Positions 26,052 to 35,136 of a DNA stretch of 64,000 nt are shown here, piece after piece (position 1 is the first letter of the stretch; each line of letters opens with the position of its first letter). Source of the stretch: Mycobacterium simulans (GTDB lineage Bacteria > Actinomycetota > Actinomycetes > Mycobacteriales > Mycobacteriaceae); assembly GCF_900232995.1 (NCBI RefSeq), contig NZ_OCVX01000003.1:278624-342623 (forward strand). The letters are read 5' to 3'. Both the position numbers and the translations under genes were made by a program. The notes beneath the pieces are model-generated. The model was not told the DNA's origin. It saw only the letters and a list, made by a program, of their open reading frames with translations, and made no database searches.

Positions 26052-28970
26052 TCACTCGAGCAGCTCGTGCTCGGTGGCGTACATCGCCGCTTGCGTTCTA
26101 TTCGCAGCACCGGTCTTGATCAGGATGCTGCGAACGTGGTTGGCAGCCGTGTTGGTGCTGATGTAGAGGCGCTCGCCGATCGTGCGATTGCTCAGCCCTT
26201 CGGCCAGTAGCCGAAGCACTTCAATCTCCCTGTCGGTCAGACCATCCGGCCCCTGCGGAACCGATGTGAGCAGTTCATCCACCAAATCAAGCACCCGGGC
26301 TTGGCCGATCGGCGCGGCGATCTCGCGGGCCCGGTCGGCAAGGCGTCGCGCCTCGTCGGTGCGACCGCCAGATGCGGCAAAGAGCGCGTGTCGGGCCAGT
26401 GTCTCCGCGACATGAACCACTGCGCCCATCTTCCGGTCCATCTCCAGCGCCGCGGCGAAATGGCACTCGGCGGCATCAGTGTCGCCGCCGAGTGCCGCGA
26501 TCCGGGCGAGATACCGGTCGGCACTGCCGAACAGCGCTACGAACTGTCCGGCCACCAGGTTCTTGCCGGCATAGCGGGCGACGTACGGCCGCAACGCGTG
26601 CACGGCTTCCCGATTACCTAGCTCCAAGGCCGCTTCCAGCATGAATACCAGCTCCATCGGCCACTGCGCCTCCTCGGTATGGTCGCCGAGAGTGCGATTG
26701 AGCAGGTGGTTCAGCGCGCGGGTCATGCCAGGTTCGCAGCCGAGCTCGGTGTACAGCGCTAGCAAGCCGGGCACCCAACGGCCGGCGAACGTCTCGCTGC
26801 CGTCCACGAACCCGGCGAACCTCTTCAGGTCCCCCGTTTCACGGCGAATCATGAACATCTGAACGCCGTGCGAGCCTTCCGTCCCGTCTGCGCCGAACCT
26901 GCTTCCGGTGCGCAGGGCGATGTCGGCCCACCGTTCCGCACCGCCGAAGTCGCCGCGCAGATACGTCAGCGCCTGGTTGACGCACGCGCTGATGAAGCCA
27001 AAGAACGGCTGTCCGCTGGCTTGGATCGCTCGCTGCAACTCGGCGGACGAGGCGGCCAGGTCGTCGGGCCTGCCGACTAAGTAGCTGACCAAGGCGCGGA
27101 AATGCGACGACGAGCCGAGCGCGACGTAGTCGCGGAGTGATTGCAACCCACTCAGCAGCTCGGCCGACCGCTCCACTTGGATGTCAGACATTTCCGGGCT
27201 CAATCCGTGCCACAGGCTGGCGTGCAGCGCGTGCAGTATTGCCGTCGAATCGCCGATGACCCGCGCGCTATCGATGGCGCGGCTACCGACTTCTCGGGCA
27301 CGTACCGCCTCGCCGGCAAACGCCAGCGCGCGTCCGAAACTCGCGAGGGCTTGCACATAGCGGGGATCCTCGGTGCTCAACCCACACCCTTCCAGCGCCG
27401 AGGCCAGCAGATCGGCCGCTTTCGAGTCAGCCAGCCCGGGACGCCAACTTGCGTCCTCGTAGCCGACGGCCGCCTCTAGCCGGATGAGCGGATCGTCCAT
27501 CGCACTGATGCGTTCGTAAATGGCCCGGCCGCGGGCGAAATCGCCAGAGCGCACGTGGTTTGTGGCCGCACCGAAATTCAGCCGCGCCCGATCCTCTGGA
27601 CCCAGTTCGGGAAGTGCCGCAGCCCGCTCGAACCATTTCGCCGCATCCTCGTAAGCCAGGCTCCGCTCGGCTCCTTCGGCCGCTTTCCGCGCGTAACGCA
27701 ATGCCTCATCGTGGTAGCCCAACACATGCGCAAGCAGGTAGTGGTTGGCCACACGGGGAACAACCGTCGGGTCGGCACGCCCCTCCAACGCTTCGGCGGC
27801 CCGAGCGTGCATGATCCGCTGCCGCGACGCCGCCATGCCGTTGAGAGTGGCCTCACGGGTCAGCGCATGCACGAACGCAAACTCGCCGTCAGAGCCGGGA
27901 ACTGCACAGATCAGCCCGACGGCTTCGGCCGAATCGACCGCCGCCAGCGTCGCCGCGAGATCGGTCTCGCTGGTGGCGATCAGCGCCGGCAGATCAAACG
28001 TTTCGCCCAGCACCGCCGCCTGTTCGATCACTGTGCGTACGCTGGCCCCGAGTCCGCCGAGCCGACGGGCGATCACATCCCCGATCGACGCCGGAACGGT
28101 CTGGTGTGAACTCAGCGCGGCGAACCCATCCGACCCACCCCGGATTTCGAGATGGTTGCAGAGTTCGGTCAGGAAGAACGGATTGCCGCCGGTCTTATCC
28201 CGCAGCAACGCCGCGGCCGTGCGCGCCGACGGCGGGCGCAGCTGCTGGGTTTGGCCGACGAACTCGGCGATCGCCTCGGTGTCCAGACCTCCGAGATCGA
28301 GACGCCGCACCCCCTCGAACCGGTGCAGCTCGGCCAGCCGGGTCGCGAGCTCTTCGGAGCGATCCGGTTCGGTTGTGCGGAAGGTGGCGACCACCAGCAT
28401 GCGCACATCCATGCAGCCGATGACCACGTGTTCGAGCATGGCCAGGGTCGGCACCTGAGCCCAATGCATGTCCTCGAGGACCACCGCGAGTGGGCGATCG
28501 ATCGCCAGCCGCCGCAGAAAACCCGTCATCGCGTCGAAGAGGGCGCGCCGGGGCGCGTCGACATCGTCGGCCGGGACTATCTCGGGCAGGTGCCGATCGA
28601 CCTGGGCTGTCAGCCGCCTTAGCTGTGGTCCCGCGTCCGCCAACGCATCCGCCAGCGAACCCGGCGGAGCCGCAATCAACAGGCGATCCAACGCCTCGGC
28701 GAACGGCGCGTACGGGACGTTGGCGTCGGCCGTCGAGCTTCCGACAAGCACCGCGACACCATGATCGGCCAGCCTCCCTGCTACCTCGGCGGCCAGGCGT
28801 GTCTTTCCGGCGCCGGGCTCACCACCGACGAATACCGCCTGGCGCTTGCCGCCCTCGACCCGTTCCCAGGCCTGCTCGAACGCCGCGAGTTCGGCGGCGC
28901 GACCCACCAGCGGACCACCCCGACGAGCGGTCAGTTCTGCTGGAAGGGGCGGCGGCACCCACTGCGCCAT
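26052..28970 (-). CDS. LuxR-family regulator with N-terminal AAA ATPase (LAL type)
   Basis: A 972-residue large ATP-binding regulator. The Walker A motif GGEPGAGKTRL is near residues 48-58, Walker B VVLEDMHWAQ near residue 165, a helical TPR-like middle follows, and the C-terminus is a LuxR HTH (LTDREIEVLRLLAEGLSNRTIGERLYIS..., residues about 905-955). Such proteins sense unknown ligands and activate neighbouring operons. The nearest potential targets are the divergent FAD oxidase (124 bases between starts) and itself. Start: ATG 28970 chosen over a TTG at 28976. Confidence 0.9.
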   Translation of the reverse strand: MAQWVPPPLPAELTARRGGPLVGRAAELAAFEQAWERVEGGKRQAVFVGGEPGAGKTRLAAEVAGRLADHGVAVLVGSSTADANVPYAPFAEALDRLLIAAPPGSLADALADAGPQLRRLTAQVDRHLPEIVPADDVDAPRRALFDAMTGFLRRLAIDRPLAVVLEDMHWAQVPTLAMLEHVVIGCMDVRMLVVATFRTTEPDRSEELATRLAELHRFEGVRRLDLGGLDTEAIAEFVGQTQQLRPPSARTAAALLRDKTGGNPFFLTELCNHLEIRGGSDGFAALSSHQTVPASIGDVIARRLGGLGASVRTVIEQAAVLGETFDLPALIATSETDLAATLAAVDSAEAVGLICAVPGSDGEFAFVHALTREATLNGMAASRQRIMHARAAEALEGRADPTVVPRVANHYLLAHVLGYHDEALRYARKAAEGAERSLAYEDAAKWFERAAALPELGPEDRARLNFGAATNHVRSGDFARGRAIYERISAMDDPLIRLEAAVGYEDASWRPGLADSKAADLLASALEGCGLSTEDPRYVQALASFGRALAFAGEAVRAREVGSRAIDSARVIGDSTAILHALHASLWHGLSPEMSDIQVERSAELLSGLQSLRDYVALGSSSHFRALVSYLVGRPDDLAASSAELQRAIQASGQPFFGFISACVNQALTYLRGDFGGAERWADIALRTGSRFGADGTEGSHGVQMFMIRRETGDLKRFAGFVDGSETFAGRWVPGLLALYTELGCEPGMTRALNHLLNRTLGDHTEEAQWPMELVFMLEAALELGNREAVHALRPYVARYAGKNLVAGQFVALFGSADRYLARIAALGGDTDAAECHFAAALEMDRKMGAVVHVAETLARHALFAASGGRTDEARRLADRAREIAAPIGQARVLDLVDELLTSVPQGPDGLTDREIEVLRLLAEGLSNRTIGERLYISTNTAANHVRSILIKTGAANRTQAAMYATEHELLE

Positions 28971-29093
28971 GAGCACAACGTAGCCGCGGCGCGGTCGACT
29001 GGTCGATAGTCAGATTTGACTATTGCCGGGCCCCACCGAAGATGCCTAGTTGTGGTCATGACGTGCCACTGCCTCGCCCCATAGCTTCAGTGC

Positions 29094-30470
29094 ATGATGA
29101 CTCGCATGGCGACAGCGGAGGTTCGGGGCCAGCTGGGCGGAGAGGTGATCCTGCCTGATGACCCCGGATACGACGAAGCCCGAGCGCTGCACAACGCGAT
29201 GATCGACAAGCGGCCGGCACTGATCGCGCGTTGCGTAACCGCCGCCGACGTCGCGGGTGCGCTGGAATTCGCACGGACCTCGAACCTAGTTGTGGCCGTG
29301 CGAGGGGGCGGCCACAACGGCCCCGGTTTCGGGTCTGTCGAGGGCGGCCTTGTCATCGATCTGTCGCCGATGAACCGGATCGAAGTGGACCCCGAGCGCC
29401 GCACCGCCCGGGTGCAAGGCGGTGCGACCTGGGGTCAGGTGGACGCCGCGACCCACGCGCACGGTCTGGCGACACCGAGCGGCATCATCTCCAGCACCGG
29501 GGTCGGTGGCCTCACCCTGGGGGGTGGCCACGGATATCTGTCCCGCAAGCACGGCCTGACCATCGACAACCTCCTGGAGGCCGAGGTCGTGTTGGCCGAC
29601 GGCCGCGAGGTGACGGCGTCCGAATCCGAGCATCCCGACCTGTTCTGGGCGCTGCGCGGCGGCGGCGGCAACTTCGGTGTGGTCACCTCGTTTACGTTCC
29701 GCCTGCATCCCGTGCAGAGCGTGATCTGCGGCCCCACGGCGTGGCCGGTCTCGGCCACCACCGACATTCTCGGCTGGTACCGGGATTTCATGCCAGCGCA
29801 AGACGAAGATCTGTATGGATTCTTCGCAACCATGACCGTCCCCCCGGCGCCGCCCTTCCCCGAGGCCTTCCACCTACACAAGGCGTGCGCTGTGGTGTGG
29901 TGCTACACGGGCGATCCCGCACGCGCCGACGAAGTATTCGCACCAGTGCGGCAGATGGAGCCGGCCTGGGACGGCGTCGGTGTGGCTCCCTATCCCGCGC
30001 TGCAGTCCAGCTTTGATGCCCTGTATCCCAAAGGGCTGCAATGGTATTGGCGCGGTGACTTCTTCCGGACTGTCGCCGACGGTGCCGTGGCGGCCCACGC
30101 CCGCTTCAGCGAAGAACTGCCCACCATGCACTCCACGATGCATCTGTATCCAATCGACGGCGCGGTCCATCGAGTCGGGCAAACCGACACCGCGTTCGCA
30201 CACCGGGACGTCAACTTCTCACAAGTCATCGCGGGGGTCGATCCCGACCCGGCCAACGCGGAGACGCTGAAGCGCTGGACGGGCGAGTACTGGGACGCGA
30301 CCCACCCGTACTCGGCGGGCGCCGCCTACGTCAACTTCATGATGGACGAGGGGCAGGAACGAGTCCGCGCCAGCTACGGCCCGAACTACCGCCGACTCAG
30401 CGAGATCAAGGCGGAATACGACCCGCGCAACGTGTTCCACATCAACCAGAACATTCGTCCAGCGTCATAG
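29094..30470 (+). CDS. FAD-linked oxidase, berberine-bridge-enzyme-like
   Basis: A 458-residue flavoprotein of the PCMH/BBE family. RGGGHN with His-74 is the usual covalent 8-alpha-histidyl FAD site; GGLTLGGGHGYLSRKHGL lacks the Cys used for a second covalent link. The C-terminal BBE domain ends with AEYDPRNVFHINQNI. Relatives oxidise sugars, alkaloid-like amines or polyketides. The ATG at 29094 or at 29106 could start it. It is divergent from the LuxR-type activator, making that protein a likely regulator. Confidence 0.88.
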   Translation: MMTRMATAEVRGQLGGEVILPDDPGYDEARALHNAMIDKRPALIARCVTAADVAGALEFARTSNLVVAVRGGGHNGPGFGSVEGGLVIDLSPMNRIEVDPERRTARVQGGATWGQVDAATHAHGLATPSGIISSTGVGGLTLGGGHGYLSRKHGLTIDNLLEAEVVLADGREVTASESEHPDLFWALRGGGGNFGVVTSFTFRLHPVQSVICGPTAWPVSATTDILGWYRDFMPAQDEDLYGFFATMTVPPAPPFPEAFHLHKACAVVWCYTGDPARADEVFAPVRQMEPAWDGVGVAPYPALQSSFDALYPKGLQWYWRGDFFRTVADGAVAAHARFSEELPTMHSTMHLYPIDGAVHRVGQTDTAFAHRDVNFSQVIAGVDPDPANAETLKRWTGEYWDATHPYSAGAAYVNFMMDEGQERVRASYGPNYRRLSEIKAEYDPRNVFHINQNIRPAS

Positions 30471-30584
30471 CGACCTGAACCAAGGCAGTCCGCTGCCGGT
30501 CGGGCTATAACGCCCATTTCTCCAAAGCTCACCAGATCGACGGCGGTCTGGCGATCAAACCATGACTCATAGAGAGGTCCAAAG

Positions 30585-31364
30585 ATGTCGTTCGTCAGCA
30601 CGGTGCCGGACGTATTAGCAACTGCCGCTTCGGATTTGGCCAGTATTGGCTCCACGCTCGAGTCGGCCAACGCCGCCGCGGCGGACCAGACAACGGGTCT
30701 GCTATCCGCCGCCCAGGATGAGGTTTCGATCGCCATCGCCCAACTGTTCGGGGCGCACGGCCAGGCGTATCAGAGCGTGAGCGCGCAGGCCGCGGCGTTT
30801 CATCAGCAGTTCGTGCAGACCTTGACCGGGAGCGCGGGCTCGTATGCGACGGCCGAATCCGCCGCTGCGCAGCCGCTACAGAGTCTGCTCGACGTGGTCA
30901 ACGCGCAGTTTGTGGCACAGACCGGGCGACCGCTGATCGGCAATGGCGCCAACGGCGCCCCGGGGACGGGGCAAAACGGCGGTGCCGGCGGATGGCTGAT
31001 CGGCAACGGCGGGGCCGGCGGGTCCGGAACCTCCACCGCCGGCGCCGACGGCGGGAAGGGCGGTGCCGGCGGGGCTGCCGGGCTGTTCGGTAGCGGCGGT
31101 GCAGGTGGGGCCGGCGGCACAGCAACAACCGCGGGCAAGGCTGGCGGGGCCCCCGCCCACCGCGCCGGCAGCGCCGGCGCCACCGGCCCCGCCAGATCCG
31201 CCATTACCGAACAGGCCAGCGTCGCCACCGGCCCCTCCAGCCTGTCCGGCTGCCCCCGAACCTCCGTTACCGCCGTTGCCAAACAGGATCCCACCCGCAC
31301 CACCGGCCTGCCCGGTCCCGGGCCCGCCATCGGCACCATCGCCGATCAGCGGACGCCCGAATAA
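30585..31364 (+). CDS. PE_PGRS family protein, 3' part lost at a tail-to-tail junction
   Basis: Residues 1-95 are a complete PE domain ([20 protein letters not shown]..., the QDEVS segment, YATAESAAA), followed by [17 protein letters not shown] and Gly-Ala-rich PGRS repeats ([14 protein letters not shown]) to about residue 187. From about position 31150 the frame reads the antisense of a second, oppositely oriented PE_PGRS gene, so residues 190-259 (Pro/Thr/Ser-rich) are not native. PE_PGRS proteins are exported surface proteins of slow-growing mycobacteria. A normal PGRS region is usually much longer. GAGAGG lies at 30572-30577, well placed for ATG 30585. Confidence 0.8.
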   Translation: MSFVSTVPDVLATAASDLASIGSTLESANAAAADQTTGLLSAAQDEVSIAIAQLFGAHGQAYQSVSAQAAAFHQQFVQTLTGSAGSYATAESAAAQPLQSLLDVVNAQFVAQTGRPLIGNGANGAPGTGQNGGAGGWLIGNGGAGGSGTSTAGADGGKGGAGGAAGLFGSGGAGGAGGTATTAGKAGGAPAHRAGSAGATGPARSAITEQASVATGPSSLSGCPRTSVTAVAKQDPTRTTGLPGPGPAIGTIADQRTPE

Positions 31365-31712
31365 AGCGTTGGTGGGCGCATTGATCAACGCCAAAAACTG
31401 CTGCTCTAACACCTGCAACGGGGATGCGCCGGCGGCCTCGGCGGCCGCGTACATTGCCCCGCTGGACGTCAACGCCCCGACAAAGCGCTCATGAAACAGC
31501 GCCACGTCCGCAGTGACCGCTCGATATTCCCGGCCGTAGGTGCCGAACAACGCCGAGATAGCCTCCGACACCTCATCCTGAGCCGCAGCCACCACGTGCG
31601 TCGTGGAGCTCGCAGCTGCCGCGTTGGCCGCGCTGATCGCCGATCCAATACCGGTCAAATCCCGCACGGTTGCGGTCACAGCATCAGGTGTAACGAAGAC
31701 AAAAGACGCCAT
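30876..31712 (-). CDS. second PE_PGRS family protein, opposite strand, 3' part lost at the same junction
   Basis: Starting at ATG 31712 it reads [19 protein letters not shown], a complete PE domain, then [18 protein letters not shown] and PGRS repeats to about position 31150. Beyond that the frame runs antisense through the PGRS part of the plus-strand PE gene (Arg/Cys/Pro-rich residues). The open frame upstream of 31712 reaches 32303 through transposase debris and is not part of the gene. The two PE_PGRS genes are paralogues, not copies, and their start codons are almost equidistant (565 and 562 bases) from the junction. Confidence 0.78.
   Translation of the reverse strand: MASFVFVTPDAVTATVRDLTGIGSAISAANAAAASSTTHVVAAAQDEVSEAISALFGTYGREYRAVTADVALFHERFVGALTSSGAMYAAAEAAGASPLQVLEQQFLALINAPTNALFGRPLIGDGADGGPGTGQAGGAGGILFGNGGNGGSGAAGQAGGAGGDAGLFGNGGSGGAGGAGAAGAVGGGPASLARGCCCAAGPTCTAATEQPGSPAGTALPAVGAGGGGSGPAGPAVADQPSAGTAVLPRPRGAVGAIADQRSPGLCHKLRVDHVEQTL
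31143..31157. repeat. GC palindrome at the junction of the two PE_PGRS genes
   Basis: GGCGGGGCCCCCGCC, 7+7 arms around one central base, exactly where coding character switches from plus-strand PGRS to minus-strand PGRS. Either the scar of a template-switch/inversion event or an assembly join made through complementary GGC-rich contig ends. Confidence 0.7.
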
Positions 31713-31825
31713 CTGCGGCTCCCTACTGGTCGCGTCCCGTGGAATGGTGTTAGTCGAGCGGGCGTTTCGCCTGAAGCTCTGTGGTTGTTCACTATGCCGT
31801 GAGAACGGCTGTGGCTGCAACGGTT

Positions 31826-32040
31826 TCACCGGTTTGTTATTTGACTGGAGCAGGACCCGGGTGCTTTCGGAGAGGCAGCGTCTGTCGGCGACTTGCCATT
31901 CATCGTGGGCTTCGACGAGCACCCAGACAGCCTTTCTTCCATTGCAGCACAGGGAAATCGGCGAACGCGATGATGTCCTCGGCGGCCTCGCGCAGCGAGG
32001 TTTCCACCTTGGGCAGTTGGCGGCTGAGGATGCGGCGGCG
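31826..32040 (-). pseudogene. IS256-family (mutator) transposase C-terminal fragment, frameshifted
   Basis: In one frame (31826-31924) it reads [14 protein letters not shown] and LSEST, the conserved tail of IS256/mutator transposases. In another frame (about 31935-32030) it reads [23 protein letters not shown] and QWKK, the segment just before the NPLERLNKEI region, which itself is missing. So the fragment has a frameshift plus an internal deletion of about 35 codons. It lies upstream of the minus-strand PE_PGRS gene. Confidence 0.7.
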
Positions 32041-32280
32041 GTGCCGTCATCGATGACCAGCTCACCAAACCGCCGCAAAATCGCCACCAGCTCGCCCAGC
32101 ATCGGTGCCAGTCGCTTACCCGCAGTCATGGCCAGGACTGCTCGGCAGAAGACCAGCGCTGCAACGACTTTCGATCCATACCTCGGCGGTGACCGGGGCT
32201 TGGCCAGCTTCGGCTGCAACACCGCCTTGAACGCCTCCTTGCTGCTGCTCGGGATCGACCAGCCGCCGGCCTTGCCGCCA
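32041..32280 (-). pseudogene. second transposase/integrase-like remnant
   Basis: On the minus strand the text [20 protein letters not shown] then [25 protein letters not shown] resembles the region before the DDE core of the long integrase-type transposases found in actinobacteria. It stops at the junction with the IS256 fragment. Family assignment is tentative; what is clear is that the frame is truncated at both ends. Confidence 0.4.
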
Positions 32281-32373
32281 TTATGAAAGGCATTGCATAC
32301 CATAGATATTCACATCAGCGAAACCATCCACAAGCTCTACCCCTGCCGAACGCAGCCTGGAAACGCCAAGCCA

Positions 32374-32502
32374 CGCCGCGGCGCGTTCACTGACCTCAGC
32401 GGGCTCGAAACCGCGATCCGCACCTACATCGATAGCTACAACGACCGCGCCAAGCCGTTCACCTGTACCAAGACCGCCGACGAACTCCTCGGCAAATCAA
32501 AC
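32374..32502 (+). pseudogene. IS630-family transposase C-terminal fragment
   Basis: Reads RRGAFTDLSGLETAIRTYI, then DSYNDRAKPF and TKTADELLG, the highly conserved C-terminal end of IS630 transposases (the part after the catalytic Glu). Everything upstream is missing; the open frame that contains it begins at 32293 in unrelated sequence. No terminal repeats were recognised. Confidence 0.7.
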
Positions 32503-32577
32503 GTAAGTCAATCAACAACACGCGACACTAGCAACTCGATACTCCCGGTGGGTGGCGAATCGAGCGGTGGAAAATAG

Positions 32578-33124
32578 TTGACCGATTGCTTATCTATTTC
32601 ACATACTCGACGCGCCTCAACGAGGCGACATGGTTAGGGCCCTTCGCGGCATCCTTAATATTTATTTCGGCGATAGGCCCTTGATGATCATGGGACGTTT
32701 AGATTACCTTGGTGTACCAGCACTAAACGGTTAAGTTCAACGACTCTGATGCATGGAGGGCGAGGGTGACACGATGTTGCATCTGATCGCAGGCCCGGGG
32801 CCTTGCGTCGCCGGCGCCCGGGGGCTAGTCGGTATTAGCCAGCTCTCATTCGCGCACCGTGGCATTCGGAATCGTGTGCGCCCGAACGCTATTCAACTTT
32901 TAGTTGACGTGTTTTGACATCGCAGCAGGTTGCGGTGTACCTCGATCGCGATTGATGGTGAGTGCCTGAGGAAGTCGATGTCCAACTAGGGTTGAAATCC
33001 AATTTATTCGGTGCCGCCAAGAAGGTATCTTTGACGCGACGCTGTTTTGTCGCGATCAATCAAACTCGGAAAGGTGATTCTATATAGCTTGTATTGGCGT
33101 CGATGCGAAATCGGATGACGGTTC
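32578..33124. other. AT-richer intergenic region before the dat-ddc operon
   Basis: About 550 bases with visibly lower GC than the neighbourhood (for example runs such as TTAATATTTATTTCGG near 32653) and no convincing gene on either strand. It separates transposase debris from the dat-ddc operon and must contain that operon's promoter. Base composition suggests acquired DNA. Confidence 0.5.
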
Positions 33125-33772
33125 ATGCATTCAATGGGGAGGTATGACTTCAGTGACAAGTTCGCAATTGATCGGTCGTTGGTGAATGACGCTGCAATGT
33201 CCATGGACGCCAACGAGCACCGTGCTATATCCGACGCCGCACAGCCCGGTGCGCGACATCCGGTTCGCGAATGGATAATCCGATACTTACCGTACGAGAT
33301 CGTCAGTGCCGCAGGAGAACTCGGCGGAGTGGCGCTGGCTTATGCAATCACCCATTCCCTGGTCGCCGGCGCGCTCGCGGGCACGCTCGGAGCTGCGATC
33401 GGGTACTACGCGACCGCATTTCTCGCCGCGGTCCGACAGGCGTATCGCCAGCTAAATGAGCGCGTCGGGTCGATGCGGGTAGTCGTGGCCAACGCACTTG
33501 CACTACGCAGCGTGGCTGTCGAGTTTGGTCTGGCTGAGTTTGTTGACAGTCTCGGGGTACGGCCGGTTGCCTATTACCTTCTTCCGACCATGCTCGGCAA
33601 CGCGGTCGCCGGATGGGTGGCCGCCAAGGTGATTTCCGACGCCGTGTTCTATCTGTTGGCGATCTTCAGCTACGAAAAGTTCGGCGGTCTGCTCGTGCGA
33701 CCCGACATCCGCGCTGCCCCAAGCTATCCCGGCCGCGATTCGATATCTCGCTCACGACACAGGAAGGAATGA
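33125..33772 (+). CDS. membrane protein of unknown family, first gene of the dat-ddc operon
   Basis: A 215-residue protein with a hydrophilic N-terminus (about 55 residues), then helices around VSAAGELGGVALAYAITHSLVA, GTLGAAIGYYATAFLAAV, an amphipathic region with RQAYRQLNERVGSMR, and two C-terminal helices (PVAYYLLPTMLGNAVAGW, ISDAVFYLLAIFSYEKF). The last 25 residues are basic and polar. I do not recognise the family; the size and topology resemble small GtrA-like or permease-like proteins. Its stop overlaps the first possible ATG of dat (ATGA at 33769), so translation is coupled. Start uncertain: ATG 33125, ATG 33134 or GTG 33182. A role in moving or sensing the diamine product is inference from position only. 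Confidence 0.65.
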   Translation: MHSMGRYDFSDKFAIDRSLVNDAAMSMDANEHRAISDAAQPGARHPVREWIIRYLPYEIVSAAGELGGVALAYAITHSLVAGALAGTLGAAIGYYATAFLAAVRQAYRQLNERVGSMRVVVANALALRSVAVEFGLAEFVDSLGVRPVAYYLLPTMLGNAVAGWVAAKVISDAVFYLLAIFSYEKFGGLLVRPDIRAAPSYPGRDSISRSRHRKE

Positions 33773-33774
33773 GG

Positions 33775-35136
33775 ATGACCCACACCACATTGTCGCCAAC
33801 GCGAACATGTCACGAGTCTTCGGCCTCCACCTATTCCAGGAGGTTGGCGATCATTCCTGTAGAGGCTCAAGGGGTACGCGTGCGTGACGCTGACGGTCGT
33901 TGGTATCTGGACTGTCTGTGTGCTGCCGGCGCGATGTCGTTGGGCTGGAATCACCCGGTGGTGACAGAGGCCATCCAACGCACATTGAGTTCCGGCGCAC
34001 CGCTTTTGACTCTGGACTTCCATCATCCCCTGCGCGATGCGTTTGTGCAGGATTTGTTGGCCATATTGCCGCGCGGCCTGGCTGACGATTGTGTGGTTCA
34101 CCTGTGCTCGCCAAGTGGAGCCAACGCGGTGGAGGCTGCGTTGATGCTGGCGGAAATCGCGACCGGTGGTCGCGACCATGTCGCGGTGCAGGGCGGATTT
34201 CATGGCTGCAGCAGGGCGGCCCGCGGTGTCAGCTCGGGCGGCGGACTACGCGATCAACCGGTCGCCTTGTCGCCAGCTGTCCACTTTCTGCCGTTTCCTC
34301 AGGAATACCGGTGTCCCTTCAGCCTTGGCGGAAACGAAGGGACTGCCTTGGCGATTTCGGCGCTCGAGCATCTGTTCGGCAGTCCACACAGCGGCCTGCG
34401 CGCTCCAGCGTCTGTGCTCACCGAATTCGTCTTGGGCGAAGGTGGCGTAATCCCGGCAGTGCCGGCATGGGCGCAGGCACTGAGGCGCGCCGCCACGACT
34501 CGGGGGATACCCCTCATTTCCGATGAGGTGCAAGCCGGCATGTACCGCACGGGTCGGCCATGGGCGTTCGAGCACTGCAATGTCGAACCCGACATGATCG
34601 CGATCTCCAAGGGACTCGGCTCGGGAGTGCCGATTGCTGTGCTAGTTATCCGGCGCCAATTCGATGTCTGGGGCGAGGGTGCGTTCACCGGAACCTTCCG
34701 CGGCAATTCGCTGGCGTTCGCCGCAGCCAGCGCGGTGCTGCGCTACGCGGCCAGCGCGGGACTTGCCGGGCACGTTGCCGACATGGGCGCCCAGCTCCGC
34801 CAGGGTTTGTGCGCCATTGCGACGGAAGCCGCCATCATCGGCGACGTGCGAACGATCGGACTGATGGCTGGAGTGGAAATCGTTGACCCCGATGCGGGTA
34901 ACGACGCGCGAGGCGTCGCCGCACCCGCCCCGTGGCTTGCCGCCGCGGCGCAGCAAGCATGTCTGGCGGAGGGACTGATCGTCGAACTCGGCGGTGAGTA
35001 CAACAATGTGGTGCGGTTTCTCCCGCCGCTGACCATAACCGATGCCGAGATTAGCGATGTCCTGGATCGGTTCCACACCGCTGTCCAGCGAGTCCAGAGT
35101 CGCGTCGATTCCCACAGCCTCACGGAGTTTGCATGA
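33775..35136 (+). CDS. dat: L-2,4-diaminobutyrate:2-oxoglutarate aminotransferase (Dat)
   Basis: A 453-residue class III PLP aminotransferase. Cofactor contacts are visible: HLCSPSGANAVEAAL (phosphate site), GGFHGCSRAA, the SDEVQAGMYRTG segment with the pyridine-binding Asp, and the Schiff-base Lys-279 in AISKGLGSGVPIAV; TFRGN follows. The length and motif texts match bacterial Dat (about 456 residues), which makes L-2,4-diaminobutyrate from aspartate semialdehyde and glutamate. The directly overlapping diaminobutyrate decarboxylase gene makes this reading much more likely than ectoine EctB or ornithine/GABA aminotransferase. ATG 33775 has AGGAAGGA at 33761-33768 at good distance; ATG 33769 overlaps the upstream stop. 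Confidence 0.85.
   Translation: MTHTTLSPTRTCHESSASTYSRRLAIIPVEAQGVRVRDADGRWYLDCLCAAGAMSLGWNHPVVTEAIQRTLSSGAPLLTLDFHHPLRDAFVQDLLAILPRGLADDCVVHLCSPSGANAVEAALMLAEIATGGRDHVAVQGGFHGCSRAARGVSSGGGLRDQPVALSPAVHFLPFPQEYRCPFSLGGNEGTALAISALEHLFGSPHSGLRAPASVLTEFVLGEGGVIPAVPAWAQALRRAATTRGIPLISDEVQAGMYRTGRPWAFEHCNVEPDMIAISKGLGSGVPIAVLVIRRQFDVWGEGAFTGTFRGNSLAFAAASAVLRYAASAGLAGHVADMGAQLRQGLCAIATEAAIIGDVRTIGLMAGVEIVDPDAGNDARGVAAPAPWLAAAAQQACLAEGLIVELGGEYNNVVRFLPPLTITDAEISDVLDRFHTAVQRVQSRVDSHSLTEFA

Noticed and set aside
31713..32303. N-terminal extension of the minus-strand PE_PGRS frame
   Set aside because: It reads through transposase debris; the PE domain begins at ATG 31712 with the standard N-terminus.
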